NCBI GenBank assembly: GCA_000433175.1
Contig: HF986657.1
Coordinates: 1 to 24,208 of the forward strand
Direction: 5' to 3'
Length of the DNA stretch: 24,208 bases
Source: Prevotella sp. CAG:1058
GTDB lineage: Bacteria > Bacteroidota > Bacteroidia > Bacteroidales > Bacteroidaceae
Both the position numbers and the translations under genes were made by a program. Each line of letters opens with the position of its first letter. Position 1 is the stretch's first letter. Positions 8,886-16,345 of the stretch are shown piece by piece. The notes under the pieces were generated by a model, which was not told the DNA's origin, did no database searches, and was given only the letters and a program-made list of their open reading frames with translations.

Positions 8886-10523
8886 TCAATAGTTAAATTG
8901 GATTTTCCGCACGCATTCGTTTCCACGATTGTCCACGCAGGTTACAGTCAACACATGGCTCTGATTGGTACGTCTCACCGGTGCATCTACCAAACGACAC
9001 ACGTATATGTTCGACTTGTCTTGCCTCTCGAACAAGACAAATCGTCCGTCAACGTATGCCTTCAGTGCTTTCAAACCGCTCTTCTTGTCGTAGGCAGCTA
9101 CACGCAAGGTTCCATTTACGATCTGCGGTTGCATCAATACCGGCGGTTCGTCATCATAACCAATAGTGTAAGTCAAGCCTAGGTCGCGTATGCGTCCCGT
9201 AACCCACCCGTCTTTGAATGTGCCGCCCATGTAACGGTCGGAATATTGCTTCGATATTATGTACAACTTCCTTGGGTCTGGCACGTCGGCTTCAAGCTTT
9301 ATATTAATGTTGGCCCACGAGAACAGAGGATGCGATTCATTATAAAAACGCCATTCCTTTGAAAGAACGCCATCCTTGACCGACGGTGCCAATTCGACAT
9401 CACCGGCCAGCACACCCTGCGGCAACACCAACGTTAGCCCTGGGCGCTGAAATACATTAACCCTATTGTAAGACATTAAATTCATGGCACTGGCAGGCTT
9501 TTTCACAGGAATACGTTGAGGCACTCCTCGCACGGTAAACGTATAGCTACGTGAATTACCGAAAACATCGGAAACGGTATACTCCAGATTATAATCACGC
9601 TCCTCATTAAACAACACAACGCCACGGTCAGGCGTGTAATGGCACAAGATAGGCAATGTATTACCAAAATCGGCATAAGATTTCATATACCACACGCCCG
9701 AACGGCAATAATGCAAATAATCGCCCCATGAGTTAACCATGCGGTTACACATCACAGGAATGCTGTCTACATCGCTCTCAAACACGAGTTTCCCGTCAAC
9801 AGTCAGTGTCGTCCTGCGCACTCCCAATATGCCAAAACTTCCCTCCATATAATCGTTGGCCCAAAGACCAAAACCCACCTTACCCCACGCAGTAAACGTG
9901 CGCGTAAGCCTTGTTGACGAGAAACCATAATTCTGCTTACGGTCTGAACCACAGAAAACGCCCTCACCCTCAACCGGATACGCCATGAAAGCATGGGCTA
10001 TTGGAGGCGTAGTGTCAGTAACATAATCTTTTAGATAATCCAAAGGGTCAAGGAAACTCCACGTCTTCGTATCATGCATCTCAAAATGTAAATGAGGAGC
10101 ACGGCTTGCTCCCGTATTGCCGCTTACAGCAATGAACTGACCGCTTGCAACAGGGAAATCGGTCGGTCTAAGCCGCACATCGGCAAAACATGTCTCATGC
10201 TGGTACTGCCACTTGCGTGCAATAGCTGCCAACTGCGGAACCAACTTTTTCAAATGGCAATAAACTGATGTTGTACCTCCCGGGTGCCTTACATACACGG
10301 CAATACCAAAACCATCCAGGCCAATTGTAACACGACTGACGTAACCATCGTAAACGGAAAAGACAGGCTTACCTTCAACCATTCCTGTCCTTACGTCTAT
10401 GCCGCCATGGAAATGATTGGGACGAGGCTCGCCAAAATTCCCGGCAAGCGATATCGGATAATTGACTGGAGGAGTGAACGCCAGCGACGAAACCAGGAGT
10501 AATGAATATATCAGATTTAGCAC
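8886..10523 (-). CDS. M23-family zinc metallopeptidase (LytM/peptidoglycan endopeptidase-like)
   Basis: A 545-residue exported protein. An N-terminal hydrophobic segment (1-16) is followed at once by the M23 domain (about 20-165). Zinc and catalytic motifs are complete: HFHGGIDV (H39, D43) and HLHFE (H144, H146). The 380 residues after it are β-rich and carry no motif I recognise; this layout is usual for large M23 proteins of Bacteroidota. It should cleave peptide cross-links or stem peptides of peptidoglycan in the periplasm. The start is GTG (10523-10521): upstream in frame there is no ATG before a TGA at 10556-10554. It is the first gene of a pair with the C69 peptidase and is separated from nadC by a terminator. 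No clear promoter was found in the 40 nt between that terminator and the start. Confidence 0.88.
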   Translation of the reverse strand: MLNLIYSLLLVSSLAFTPPVNYPISLAGNFGEPRPNHFHGGIDVRTGMVEGKPVFSVYDGYVSRVTIGLDGFGIAVYVRHPGGTTSVYCHLKKLVPQLAAIARKWQYQHETCFADVRLRPTDFPVASGQFIAVSGNTGASRAPHLHFEMHDTKTWSFLDPLDYLKDYVTDTTPPIAHAFMAYPVEGEGVFCGSDRKQNYGFSSTRLTRTFTAWGKVGFGLWANDYMEGSFGILGVRRTTLTVDGKLVFESDVDSIPVMCNRMVNSWGDYLHYCRSGVWYMKSYADFGNTLPILCHYTPDRGVVLFNEERDYNLEYTVSDVFGNSRSYTFTVRGVPQRIPVKKPASAMNLMSYNRVNVFQRPGLTLVLPQGVLAGDVELAPSVKDGVLSKEWRFYNESHPLFSWANINIKLEADVPDPRKLYIISKQYSDRYMGGTFKDGWVTGRIRDLGLTYTIGYDDEPPVLMQPQIVNGTLRVAAYDKKSGLKALKAYVDGRFVLFERQDKSNIYVCRLVDAPVRRTNQSHVLTVTCVDNRGNECVRKIQFNY

Positions 10524-10563
10524 TACAAAGCGTGGTTTTAGAGTTAATCTGTTTCAAATCAAA

Positions 10564-10605
10564 TATCTGCTGCTTTAAAGCATTATAGCCGTAAAACAGC
10601 AGATA
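10564..10605 (-). terminator. Intrinsic terminator after nadC
   Basis: A 9-bp stem, TATCTGCTG (10564-10572) with CAGCAGATA (10597-10605), encloses a 24-nt loop that can extend the helix through TTTAAAG-type pairing. On the minus strand it is followed by TTTGATTT. It lies 38 nt beyond the nadC stop and separates nadC from the M23 gene. Confidence 0.65.
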
Positions 10606-10643
10606 CACCTAATTACTTATTTACCATCCAACAGGATAAAAAG

Positions 10644-11492
10644 CTAACATGCCTTAAAACTCATGTCAAGACACTTCACAGAATGTGTCAAAGCGCCGAC
10701 TGAAACAAAGTCGACACCGCATTCGGCATATTGCCGTATCGTGTCAAACGTTATACCACCGCTTGACTCGGTCTCATATTTCCCTGCAATCATGTCAACA
10801 GCCTTCTTGGTATCGGCCACCGTAAAATTGTCAAGCATTATACGGTCCACACCACCCCTTTCGAGCACTTGTTCAAGCTCGTCAAAATTGCGAACCTCAA
10901 TCTCAATCTTCAGATTAAGCGATTTCTCGTCAAGATATTTATGGCACTTGTCGATAGCGTTCCTAATGCCACCAGCAAAATCGACATGATTGTCTTTAAG
11001 TAATATCATGTCAAACAAACCTATCCTATGGTTTACTCCGCCACCAATCTTGACAGCCTGCTTTTCGAGCATACGCATGCCTGGAGTAGTCTTACGCGTA
11101 TCAAGCACTTTCGTATTAGTACCTTTTAACAAGTCTACATATTTCCTTGTTGTTGTAGCAATGCCACTCATTCGTTGCATTATATTAAGCATGAGCCTTT
11201 CCGTCTGGAGCAGCGAACGGGTCTTGCCTGTGACAAGCATCGCAATGTCACCTTTCTTCACTTCTGAACCGTCGTCCATGAAAACTTCAACTTTCAACGT
11301 ATCGTCAAAACGGGCAAATACACGCTTAGCAACTTCCACTCCGGCAAGAATACCATCTTCTTTTATCAACAAGTGCGACTTGCCCACTGCGTCCTCCGGT
11401 ATGCAACATAACGTCGTATGGTCACCATCACCTATGTCCTCTGCAAAAGCCAGGTCAATCAACCTGTCCTCTAATTCGTCGACTGAATACAT
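10644..11492 (-). CDS. nadC: Nicotinate-nucleotide pyrophosphorylase (quinolinate phosphoribosyltransferase)
   Basis: A 282-residue type II phosphoribosyltransferase that converts quinolinate and PRPP to nicotinate mononucleotide, CO2 and pyrophosphate, in de novo NAD synthesis. Hallmarks are EDIGDGDHTT (18-27), LLQTERLMLNIMQRMSGIAT (about 94-113), DTRKTTPGMR (131-140), HRIGL (155-159), LLKDNH (164-169) and EIEVRNFDE. The length is normal for the family. It is transcribed alone from a consensus promoter at 11633-11664 with an unusually long leader of about 130 nt, and closed by its own terminator. No nadA or nadB is in the window. Confidence 0.97.
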   Translation of the reverse strand: MYSVDELEDRLIDLAFAEDIGDGDHTTLCCIPEDAVGKSHLLIKEDGILAGVEVAKRVFARFDDTLKVEVFMDDGSEVKKGDIAMLVTGKTRSLLQTERLMLNIMQRMSGIATTTRKYVDLLKGTNTKVLDTRKTTPGMRMLEKQAVKIGGGVNHRIGLFDMILLKDNHVDFAGGIRNAIDKCHKYLDEKSLNLKIEIEVRNFDELEQVLERGGVDRIMLDNFTVADTKKAVDMIAGKYETESSGGITFDTIRQYAECGVDFVSVGALTHSVKCLDMSFKAC

Positions 11493-11590
11493 ATATCTCT
11501 TAATATTTTGTTTATTGTTTTAATCACTACGCTGAAACTGTTTATCTACATCTCACACGGAACATTCATTTCTTGCTTTCGATGACAAGT

Positions 11591-11611
11591 TTCACACTAT
11601 TGCCATGTGAA
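11591..11611 (-). promoter_or_regulatory. Hairpin in the nadC leader
   Basis: The predicted nadC leader (about 11493-11626) contains TTCACA-N9-TGTGAA, a perfect 6-bp stem with the loop TGGCAATAG. It does not match a riboswitch class that I recognise. A role in NAD-dependent control is possible, as the leader is much longer than needed for initiation, but nothing else supports it. Confidence 0.3.
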
Positions 11612-11632
11612 TCCAACTCTTAATACTTAAAT

Positions 11633-11664
11633 GCAAAAGTAGTAAAATAATTTGGATTCCCAAA
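11633..11664 (-). promoter_or_regulatory. nadC promoter
   Basis: On the minus strand TTTG (11664-11661) is followed after 19 nt by TACTTTTGC (11641-11633), a full consensus match. Transcription should start near 11626. The promoter overlaps the divergent one for the GHL10 gene by 14 bp. Confidence 0.75.
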
Positions 11665-11682
11665 AATAAGCTATAACTTTGC
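11651..11682 (+). promoter_or_regulatory. Promoter of the GHL10 glycosidase gene
   Basis: TTTG (11651-11654) is followed after 19 nt by TAACTTTGC (11674-11682), a full Bacteroidota consensus. Transcription should start near 11689, giving a leader of only about 15 nt to the ATG at 11705 or 30 nt to the ATG at 11720. Confidence 0.75.
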
Positions 11683-11704
11683 AATTAATTTTGATTTTCG
11701 ATGC

Positions 11705-13411
11705 ATGAATCAAACAAGAATGACATACAAAAATAACTTATTATCAGCGCGGCTGATGCTTATATTATTGTTTTTTATGACAGGATACACAAGCAAAGCC
11801 CAACAAATATTTTCAAACTATCCAAAATACGAATTAAGAGCAGTATGGCTGACAACACTCAGCGGACTGGACTGGCCACGGCGTCCCACACACCTAAACA
11901 CAACTGCAATAAATAGGCAAAAGGAAGAATTAATATCAATTCTCGACAAACTTAAGGCAGCTAACATCAACACTGTACTTATTCAAACACGCATACGTGC
12001 GACGGTAATTTATCCGTCAGCCATTGAGCCGTGGGACGAATGCTTTTCAGGTACATACGGGCGCAGTCCTGGCTACGACCCACTAGCCTTTGCCATTGAC
12101 GAGTGCCACAAACGCGGAATGGAAATACACGCATGGGTCGTAGTAATTCCGGTCGGGAAATGGAACTCGTACGGCTGTAAGGCATTGCGCAGGAAAATGC
12201 CGAAACTTATAATAAAAAAAGGGGACCAAGGATACATGGACCCAGCAAATCCACATACGGCAAGTTATATGGCTTCATTATGCAAAGAAATAACAACAAA
12301 TTACGACATTGACGGAATACACCTTGACTACATACGTTATCCTGAAGCATACCGTTATTCAGCCCATAGGTATAACGAACACATTACGGCCATAGTCAGT
12401 GCAGTACGCAGATCGGTACTTACCGTAAAACCATGGGTAAAACTTAGCTGCGCGGCAATAGGTAAATACTCTGACTTACCCAGACGCACAAGCAATGGAT
12501 GGAGTGCCCTCGGAACAGGACGACAGGACGCACAAGGATGGTTGCGCAACGGACTAATTGACCAGCTTTACCCAATGATTTATTTCCGCAACTCAGACTT
12601 TGTCCCTTTCGCTTTGGACTGGGCTGAAAACACTTACGGCGGACACTTGGCTGGTGGACTTGCCGCTTACATGCTTTCCGACAAAGAAGGCGGCTGGCAG
12701 TTGTCTGAGATAGAACGTCAAATGAATCTTTTACGTGCAACGAAATCTGGATTCGCCTTTTTCCGCAATAAATTCCTGACAGACAATATAAAAGGGCTCT
12801 ATTCTTACGTAAAACAAACTTTCTGCCCTTATCCTGCCCTTGTACCTCCAATGAAACGCTCTGATGGTAAGGAAATACAGAAGCCTTCAGGCCTCAAAGT
12901 CATTCATACGGACAAGTATTTATGCCTGACATGGGATGTACCAGCCAGTCAACCCGAAGGCGGAATTAAATTCAACGTATACGCAAGCCAAGAAACCAAC
13001 GTTGACATAAACAATCCAAAGAATCTGCTTGCAACAAACCTCAAGGATAATTATATTTCAATTGACACAAAACGTAATCTTAACTTTGCCGTTACTTCGA
13101 TTGACAGATACGGAAACGAGAGCGCACCAATTACTTTTAACGGAATCAAGGACAAAAACATTGATGCGAAAGCCCACATGCTTGCTAACGATGGAGGCAA
13201 GATACTGATTCCTAACAAATTACGCAACGCTACGACAGGCTATGTCGCATTCAAAAGCATAGCTGGAAACATCGTCGCGACAAGCAAATACAATACTGAC
13301 GGAAAAGTTGAAATTAACAAGCTGAAACCGGGGTGCTATTCAATATATTCAATAAGCAAAAACGGAACAGCCCACCGGCTTGGATTCACTATCATAAAAC
13401 CAAGAAAATGA
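11705..13411 (+). CDS. Secreted GHL10 / DUF187-type glycoside hydrolase-like protein
   Basis: A 568-residue exported protein. The N-terminal segment (residues 12-32, ending TSKAQQ) is a signal peptide; the true start may be the second ATG at 11720. Residues 40-360 are a TIM-barrel of the glycosyl-hydrolase-like 10 family: ELRAVWLTTLSGLDWP (43-58), NTVLIQTR (89-96), GYDPLAFAIDECHKRGMEIHAW (123-144) and YDIDGIHLDYIRYPE (200-214). A fibronectin-III-like stretch follows (about 395-480). The last 60 residues (GYVAFKSIAGNIV ... LKPGCYSIYSISKNG ... KPRK) resemble a type IX secretion sorting domain or an Ig-like tail. The substrate is unknown; family members are thought to act on glycans or peptidoglycan-like polymers. 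It is a single gene with its own promoter; no clear terminator follows. Confidence 0.85.
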   Translation: MNQTRMTYKNNLLSARLMLILLFFMTGYTSKAQQIFSNYPKYELRAVWLTTLSGLDWPRRPTHLNTTAINRQKEELISILDKLKAANINTVLIQTRIRATVIYPSAIEPWDECFSGTYGRSPGYDPLAFAIDECHKRGMEIHAWVVVIPVGKWNSYGCKALRRKMPKLIIKKGDQGYMDPANPHTASYMASLCKEITTNYDIDGIHLDYIRYPEAYRYSAHRYNEHITAIVSAVRRSVLTVKPWVKLSCAAIGKYSDLPRRTSNGWSALGTGRQDAQGWLRNGLIDQLYPMIYFRNSDFVPFALDWAENTYGGHLAGGLAAYMLSDKEGGWQLSEIERQMNLLRATKSGFAFFRNKFLTDNIKGLYSYVKQTFCPYPALVPPMKRSDGKEIQKPSGLKVIHTDKYLCLTWDVPASQPEGGIKFNVYASQETNVDINNPKNLLATNLKDNYISIDTKRNLNFAVTSIDRYGNESAPITFNGIKDKNIDAKAHMLANDGGKILIPNKLRNATTGYVAFKSIAGNIVATSKYNTDGKVEINKLKPGCYSIYSISKNGTAHRLGFTIIKPRK

Positions 13412-13540
13412 TTAATCAAGAACTCAAGGACGCTGATTGGGGAAGACTAAGATGTAAATTGTAGAACCATATTTTACCAGTACATTGTCACTAATTTTCA
13501 CTTTTTCTTGCAATCTATCAATAAAGTTGCTTGTTTTTTG

Positions 13541-13549
13541 TAAATTTGC
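13541..13549 (+). promoter_or_regulatory. -7 box of the aminotransferase-permease operon
   Basis: TAAATTTGC matches the TAnnTTTGC element, 30 nt before the chosen start codon. No TTTG at 19 nt was found, so only half of the promoter is convincing. The in-frame TTG at 13531 lies upstream of this box and is therefore not a likely start. Confidence 0.45.
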
Positions 13550-13578
13550 ACGGTTTTAATATAAAGAGGAAATACCAC

Positions 13579-14784
13579 ATGCCACAAATATCAGTGCGGG
13601 GGCTGGAAATGCCCGAATCCCCTATTAGAAAATTGGCACCATTAGCTGCAACAGCCAAAAACAGGGGTATCAAAGTTTACCACCTCAACATAGGCCAACC
13701 CGATGTGCCCACCCCTCAGGTGGCATTGGACGCCATACGCAATATAGACCGCAAGGTGCTTGAATATTCTCCGTCGCAAGGATATCTTAGTTATAGGGAG
13801 AAACTGACGGACTATTATAAAAAATATAATATTAATGTCACGGCCGACGACATTATAATAACATGCGGCGGCAGCGAAGCCGTACTGTTCGCTTTCATGT
13901 CATGCCTGAATCCGGGCGACGAGATAATAGTGCCCGAACCGGCCTACGCCAACTACATGGCTTTCGCAGTGTCTGCTGGTGCGAAAATACGTACCATAAC
14001 TACTACTATCGAAGAAGGCTTTTCGCTTCCACGTGTTGAAAAATTCGAAGAGCTTATTAATGACCGCACACGTGCCATCCTGATATGCAATCCCAACAAT
14101 CCGACCGGGTATCTTTATACGCGGCGGGAAATGCACCAAATACGCGACTTGGTGAAAAAACACGACTTATACTTATTCTCCGATGAAGTTTACCGGGAAT
14201 ATATCTACACCGGTTCGCCTTATATCAGCGCATGCCATCTGGAGGGTATTGAACAGAACGTCGTGCTTATTGACTCGGTCAGCAAACGGTATAGTGAGTG
14301 CGGCATACGCATAGGTGCGCTTGTGACTAAAAACGCCGAAGTGAGAAAGGCAGTAATGAAGTTTTGCCAGGCAAGGCTTTCACCACCGTTAATAGGGCAA
14401 ATAGCCGCCGAAGCATCGCTCGACGCTACCGAGGAATACCATCGATGTGTTTATGACGAATACGTGGAACGCAGGAAATGCCTTATAGACGGGCTTAACC
14501 GTATTCCTGGAGTATATTCACCAATACCTATGGGCGCATTTTACACAGTGGCAAAACTGCCTGTTGACGATAGCGAGAAGTTTTGCCGCTGGTGTCTCGA
14601 GGAATTCAACTATGAAGGCGAAACCGTAATGATGGCTCCGGCGTCAGGGTTTTACACAACGCCCGGAGCCGGCAGGAACCAAGTGCGTATAGCATACGTA
14701 TTAAATAAGGATGACCTTAACAGGGCGCTCCTCGTTTTACGGAAAGCCCTCGAAGCATATCCAGGAAGGGAGGACGAAGCATGA
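13579..14784 (+). CDS. PLP-dependent class I aminotransferase
   Basis: A 401-residue fold-type I aminotransferase. The ATG at 13579 is chosen because AAAGAGGA lies about 8 nt upstream and homologous proteins start close to this point. PLP-site features, numbered from this start: NIGQPDVPTP near residue 37, NPNNPTG (171-177), SDEVY with Asp202 and Tyr205, and the Schiff-base Lys236 in SVSKRYSECGIRIG with Arg244 for the phosphate; a distal Arg lies in NQVRIAY. It belongs to the aspartate/aromatic group; substrate cannot be told from the sequence. It is cytoplasmic. The stop codon overlaps the start of the permease gene by 4 bp (ATGA), so the two are translationally coupled. Confidence 0.93.
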   Translation: MPQISVRGLEMPESPIRKLAPLAATAKNRGIKVYHLNIGQPDVPTPQVALDAIRNIDRKVLEYSPSQGYLSYREKLTDYYKKYNINVTADDIIITCGGSEAVLFAFMSCLNPGDEIIVPEPAYANYMAFAVSAGAKIRTITTTIEEGFSLPRVEKFEELINDRTRAILICNPNNPTGYLYTRREMHQIRDLVKKHDLYLFSDEVYREYIYTGSPYISACHLEGIEQNVVLIDSVSKRYSECGIRIGALVTKNAEVRKAVMKFCQARLSPPLIGQIAAEASLDATEEYHRCVYDEYVERRKCLIDGLNRIPGVYSPIPMGAFYTVAKLPVDDSEKFCRWCLEEFNYEGETVMMAPASGFYTTPGAGRNQVRIAYVLNKDDLNRALLVLRKALEAYPGREDEA

Positions 14785-16031
14785 CAGGACTGTCTTTTTT
14801 CATAGCAAAACGGATATACAAGTCAGGCGGTTACGGGAAAAAAGTGAGCCGGCCGGCCATACGGATAGCTACCACTGGCGTGGCTATCGGATTAGCCGTG
14901 ATGATTGTATCAGTAAGCATCGTGTTCGGATTCAAACATACTATTCGTGACAAAGCTGTTGGATTCGGGTGCCATATCAACGTTGCGAACTTCATGTCGT
15001 TACATGGTCGTGAGGCACGCCCCGTATGCATGACAGACAGTATGATGAAGGTGCTAAAGTCTACAGCTGGCGTAAAGCACGTTCAACGTTACACCACAAA
15101 GCAAGGAATACTCAAAACTGATGATGACTTCCTAGGAGTTGCATTCAAGGGCATTGCGCAAGAATACGACACAACCTTTATCCACACTAACTTAATTAGC
15201 GGCAGTATACCGGCTTTCAGCGATAGCGCAAGTTCCGGCAAACTGCTGATTTCAAAGGTCATGGCCGATAAGTTAAAGCTAAACTCCGGCGACAGGGTGT
15301 TTGCTTATTTCGTTGATAACGGCGACGTGCGTGTAAGGAGGTTCACCATAGAAGGAATATACCAAACGAACTTGGCACAATTTGACAATTCGTTATGTTA
15401 TACCGACCTGTATACAACAACCCGTCTTAACGGTTGGGAACAGGGACAAGCCAGCGGAGCAGAAATAACGGTAAACGATTTTAATGAAATAAATACAGTC
15501 GAAGACTTGCTCGTCAATAAAGTAAACCGTACAATCGACAGGTATGGCGAAACTTATTCGTCGGAAACAATCATTGACGCATATCCGCAAATTTTCACGT
15601 GGCTCGACCTGCTCGACCTTAACGTTTGGATAATATTGGCGCTTATGCTCTGCGTTGCAGGCTTCACAATGATTTCAGGCTTGCTCATAATCATTCTTGA
15701 ACGTACAGGCATGATAGGCATACTCAAGGCCCTTGGCTCGGGCAACAAAGCCATTGCAAGAGTATTCTTATGGTTTGGTGCTTTCGTAATTGGCAGGGGA
15801 CTGCTTTGGGGAAATATCATCGGCATAGGTCTCGTGGTATTGCAAAAATACACAGGCTTAGTAAAACTTGACGCGGCAACTTATTATGTAAGCACCGTAC
15901 CTGTAGAATTCAACATCCCAATAATATTGCTTATTAATATCGGCACACTGCTTATAAGCCTATTGGTGCTTATAGCTCCAAGCTGTCTGGTTGCCACGGT
16001 CCACCCGGCAAAATCAATGAGATATGAATAA
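14781..16031 (+). CDS. LolC/LolE-like ABC transporter permease (FtsX family)
   Basis: A 416-residue membrane protein with the LolC/E layout. An N-terminal helix (about 28-52, IRIATTGVAIGLAVMIVSV) is followed by a large periplasmic MacB-type domain (about 55-260). Three C-terminal helices follow: VWIILALMLCVAGFTMISG, FLWFGAFVIGRGLLWGNIIG and IPIILLINIGTLLISLLVL, ending with the FtsX-typical HPAKSMRYE. LolC/E complexes release lipoproteins from the inner membrane; here the ATPase partner and chaperone genes are absent from the window, so it must pair with a subunit coded elsewhere. A strong Shine-Dalgarno sequence, GGGAGG, lies 8 nt before the ATG, unusual for this genome, and reading overlaps the aminotransferase stop. 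Confidence 0.88.
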   Translation: MTGLSFFIAKRIYKSGGYGKKVSRPAIRIATTGVAIGLAVMIVSVSIVFGFKHTIRDKAVGFGCHINVANFMSLHGREARPVCMTDSMMKVLKSTAGVKHVQRYTTKQGILKTDDDFLGVAFKGIAQEYDTTFIHTNLISGSIPAFSDSASSGKLLISKVMADKLKLNSGDRVFAYFVDNGDVRVRRFTIEGIYQTNLAQFDNSLCYTDLYTTTRLNGWEQGQASGAEITVNDFNEINTVEDLLVNKVNRTIDRYGETYSSETIIDAYPQIFTWLDLLDLNVWIILALMLCVAGFTMISGLLIIILERTGMIGILKALGSGNKAIARVFLWFGAFVIGRGLLWGNIIGIGLVVLQKYTGLVKLDAATYYVSTVPVEFNIPIILLINIGTLLISLLVLIAPSCLVATVHPAKSMRYE

Positions 16032-16116
16032 GCCTACAATTAAAATGTTGAAGAAAAACAGTCTTTGACGACGTTCAATACATGTCAATAAAACAAGCCT
16101 TTATTAATAATAAAAC

Positions 16117-16153
16117 AAAATGCGGCTTCTTGCAATTCAAGAGGCCGCATTTT
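16117..16153. terminator. Strong bidirectional terminator between convergent units
   Basis: A 16-bp stem (AAAATGCGGCTTCTTG 16117-16132 with 16138-16153, one G-T wobble) has a 5-nt loop CAATT. It has A-runs on the left and T-runs on the right, so it works in both directions. It follows the permease gene (plus) and also faces the esterase gene (minus). The gene-free stretch 16032-16345 otherwise holds only the 22-nt repeats. Confidence 0.9.
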
Positions 16154-16161
16154 ATTGCATG

Positions 16162-16205
16162 AAAGATAACCTTTTGCAGGCTAAAAGACATCCTTTTGCA
16201 AATTA
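16162..16205. repeat. Two further 22-nt palindromic repeat units
   Basis: AAAGATAACCTTTTGC starts at 16162 and AAAGACATCCTTTTGC at 16184, exactly 22 nt apart. Both share the core of the array at 47-133 (AAAG-N4/5-CCTTTTGC) and, like it, sit at a gene 3' end, here just beyond the bidirectional terminator. Confidence 0.7.
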
Positions 16206-16345
16206 ACGATATTTGGCATGTTTCATGCTTTAAAGCACCTTATCACCAAATTCATTGTTGCATTATCAATAACATATTGACATTCAATCATTTAACATGC
16301 ATGTCCATACGCTTTATTTAAACCCGATTTTAACACTCGGAGATG

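Noticed and set aside
10375..10608. Overlapping frame at the M23 5' end as a sign of a frameshift
   Set aside because: The M23 protein already begins with a signal-like segment followed by an intact domain; the overlapping frame has no M23 similarity and crosses the nadC terminator.
11493..11704. Known riboswitch (NAD or preQ1 type) in the nadC leader
   Set aside because: Only one short hairpin is seen and no conserved core of a known class could be matched.
13531..13578. TTG start at 13531 for the aminotransferase
   Set aside because: It lies upstream of the -7 box at 13541-13549, while the ATG at 13579 has a good Shine-Dalgarno sequence and fits the family's N-terminus.
16032..16345. Remaining part of the pectinesterase downstream of the esterase stop
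   Set aside because: Reading on from the stop gives only a few residues before another stop and no CE8-like sequence; the region holds the terminator and 22-nt repeats.
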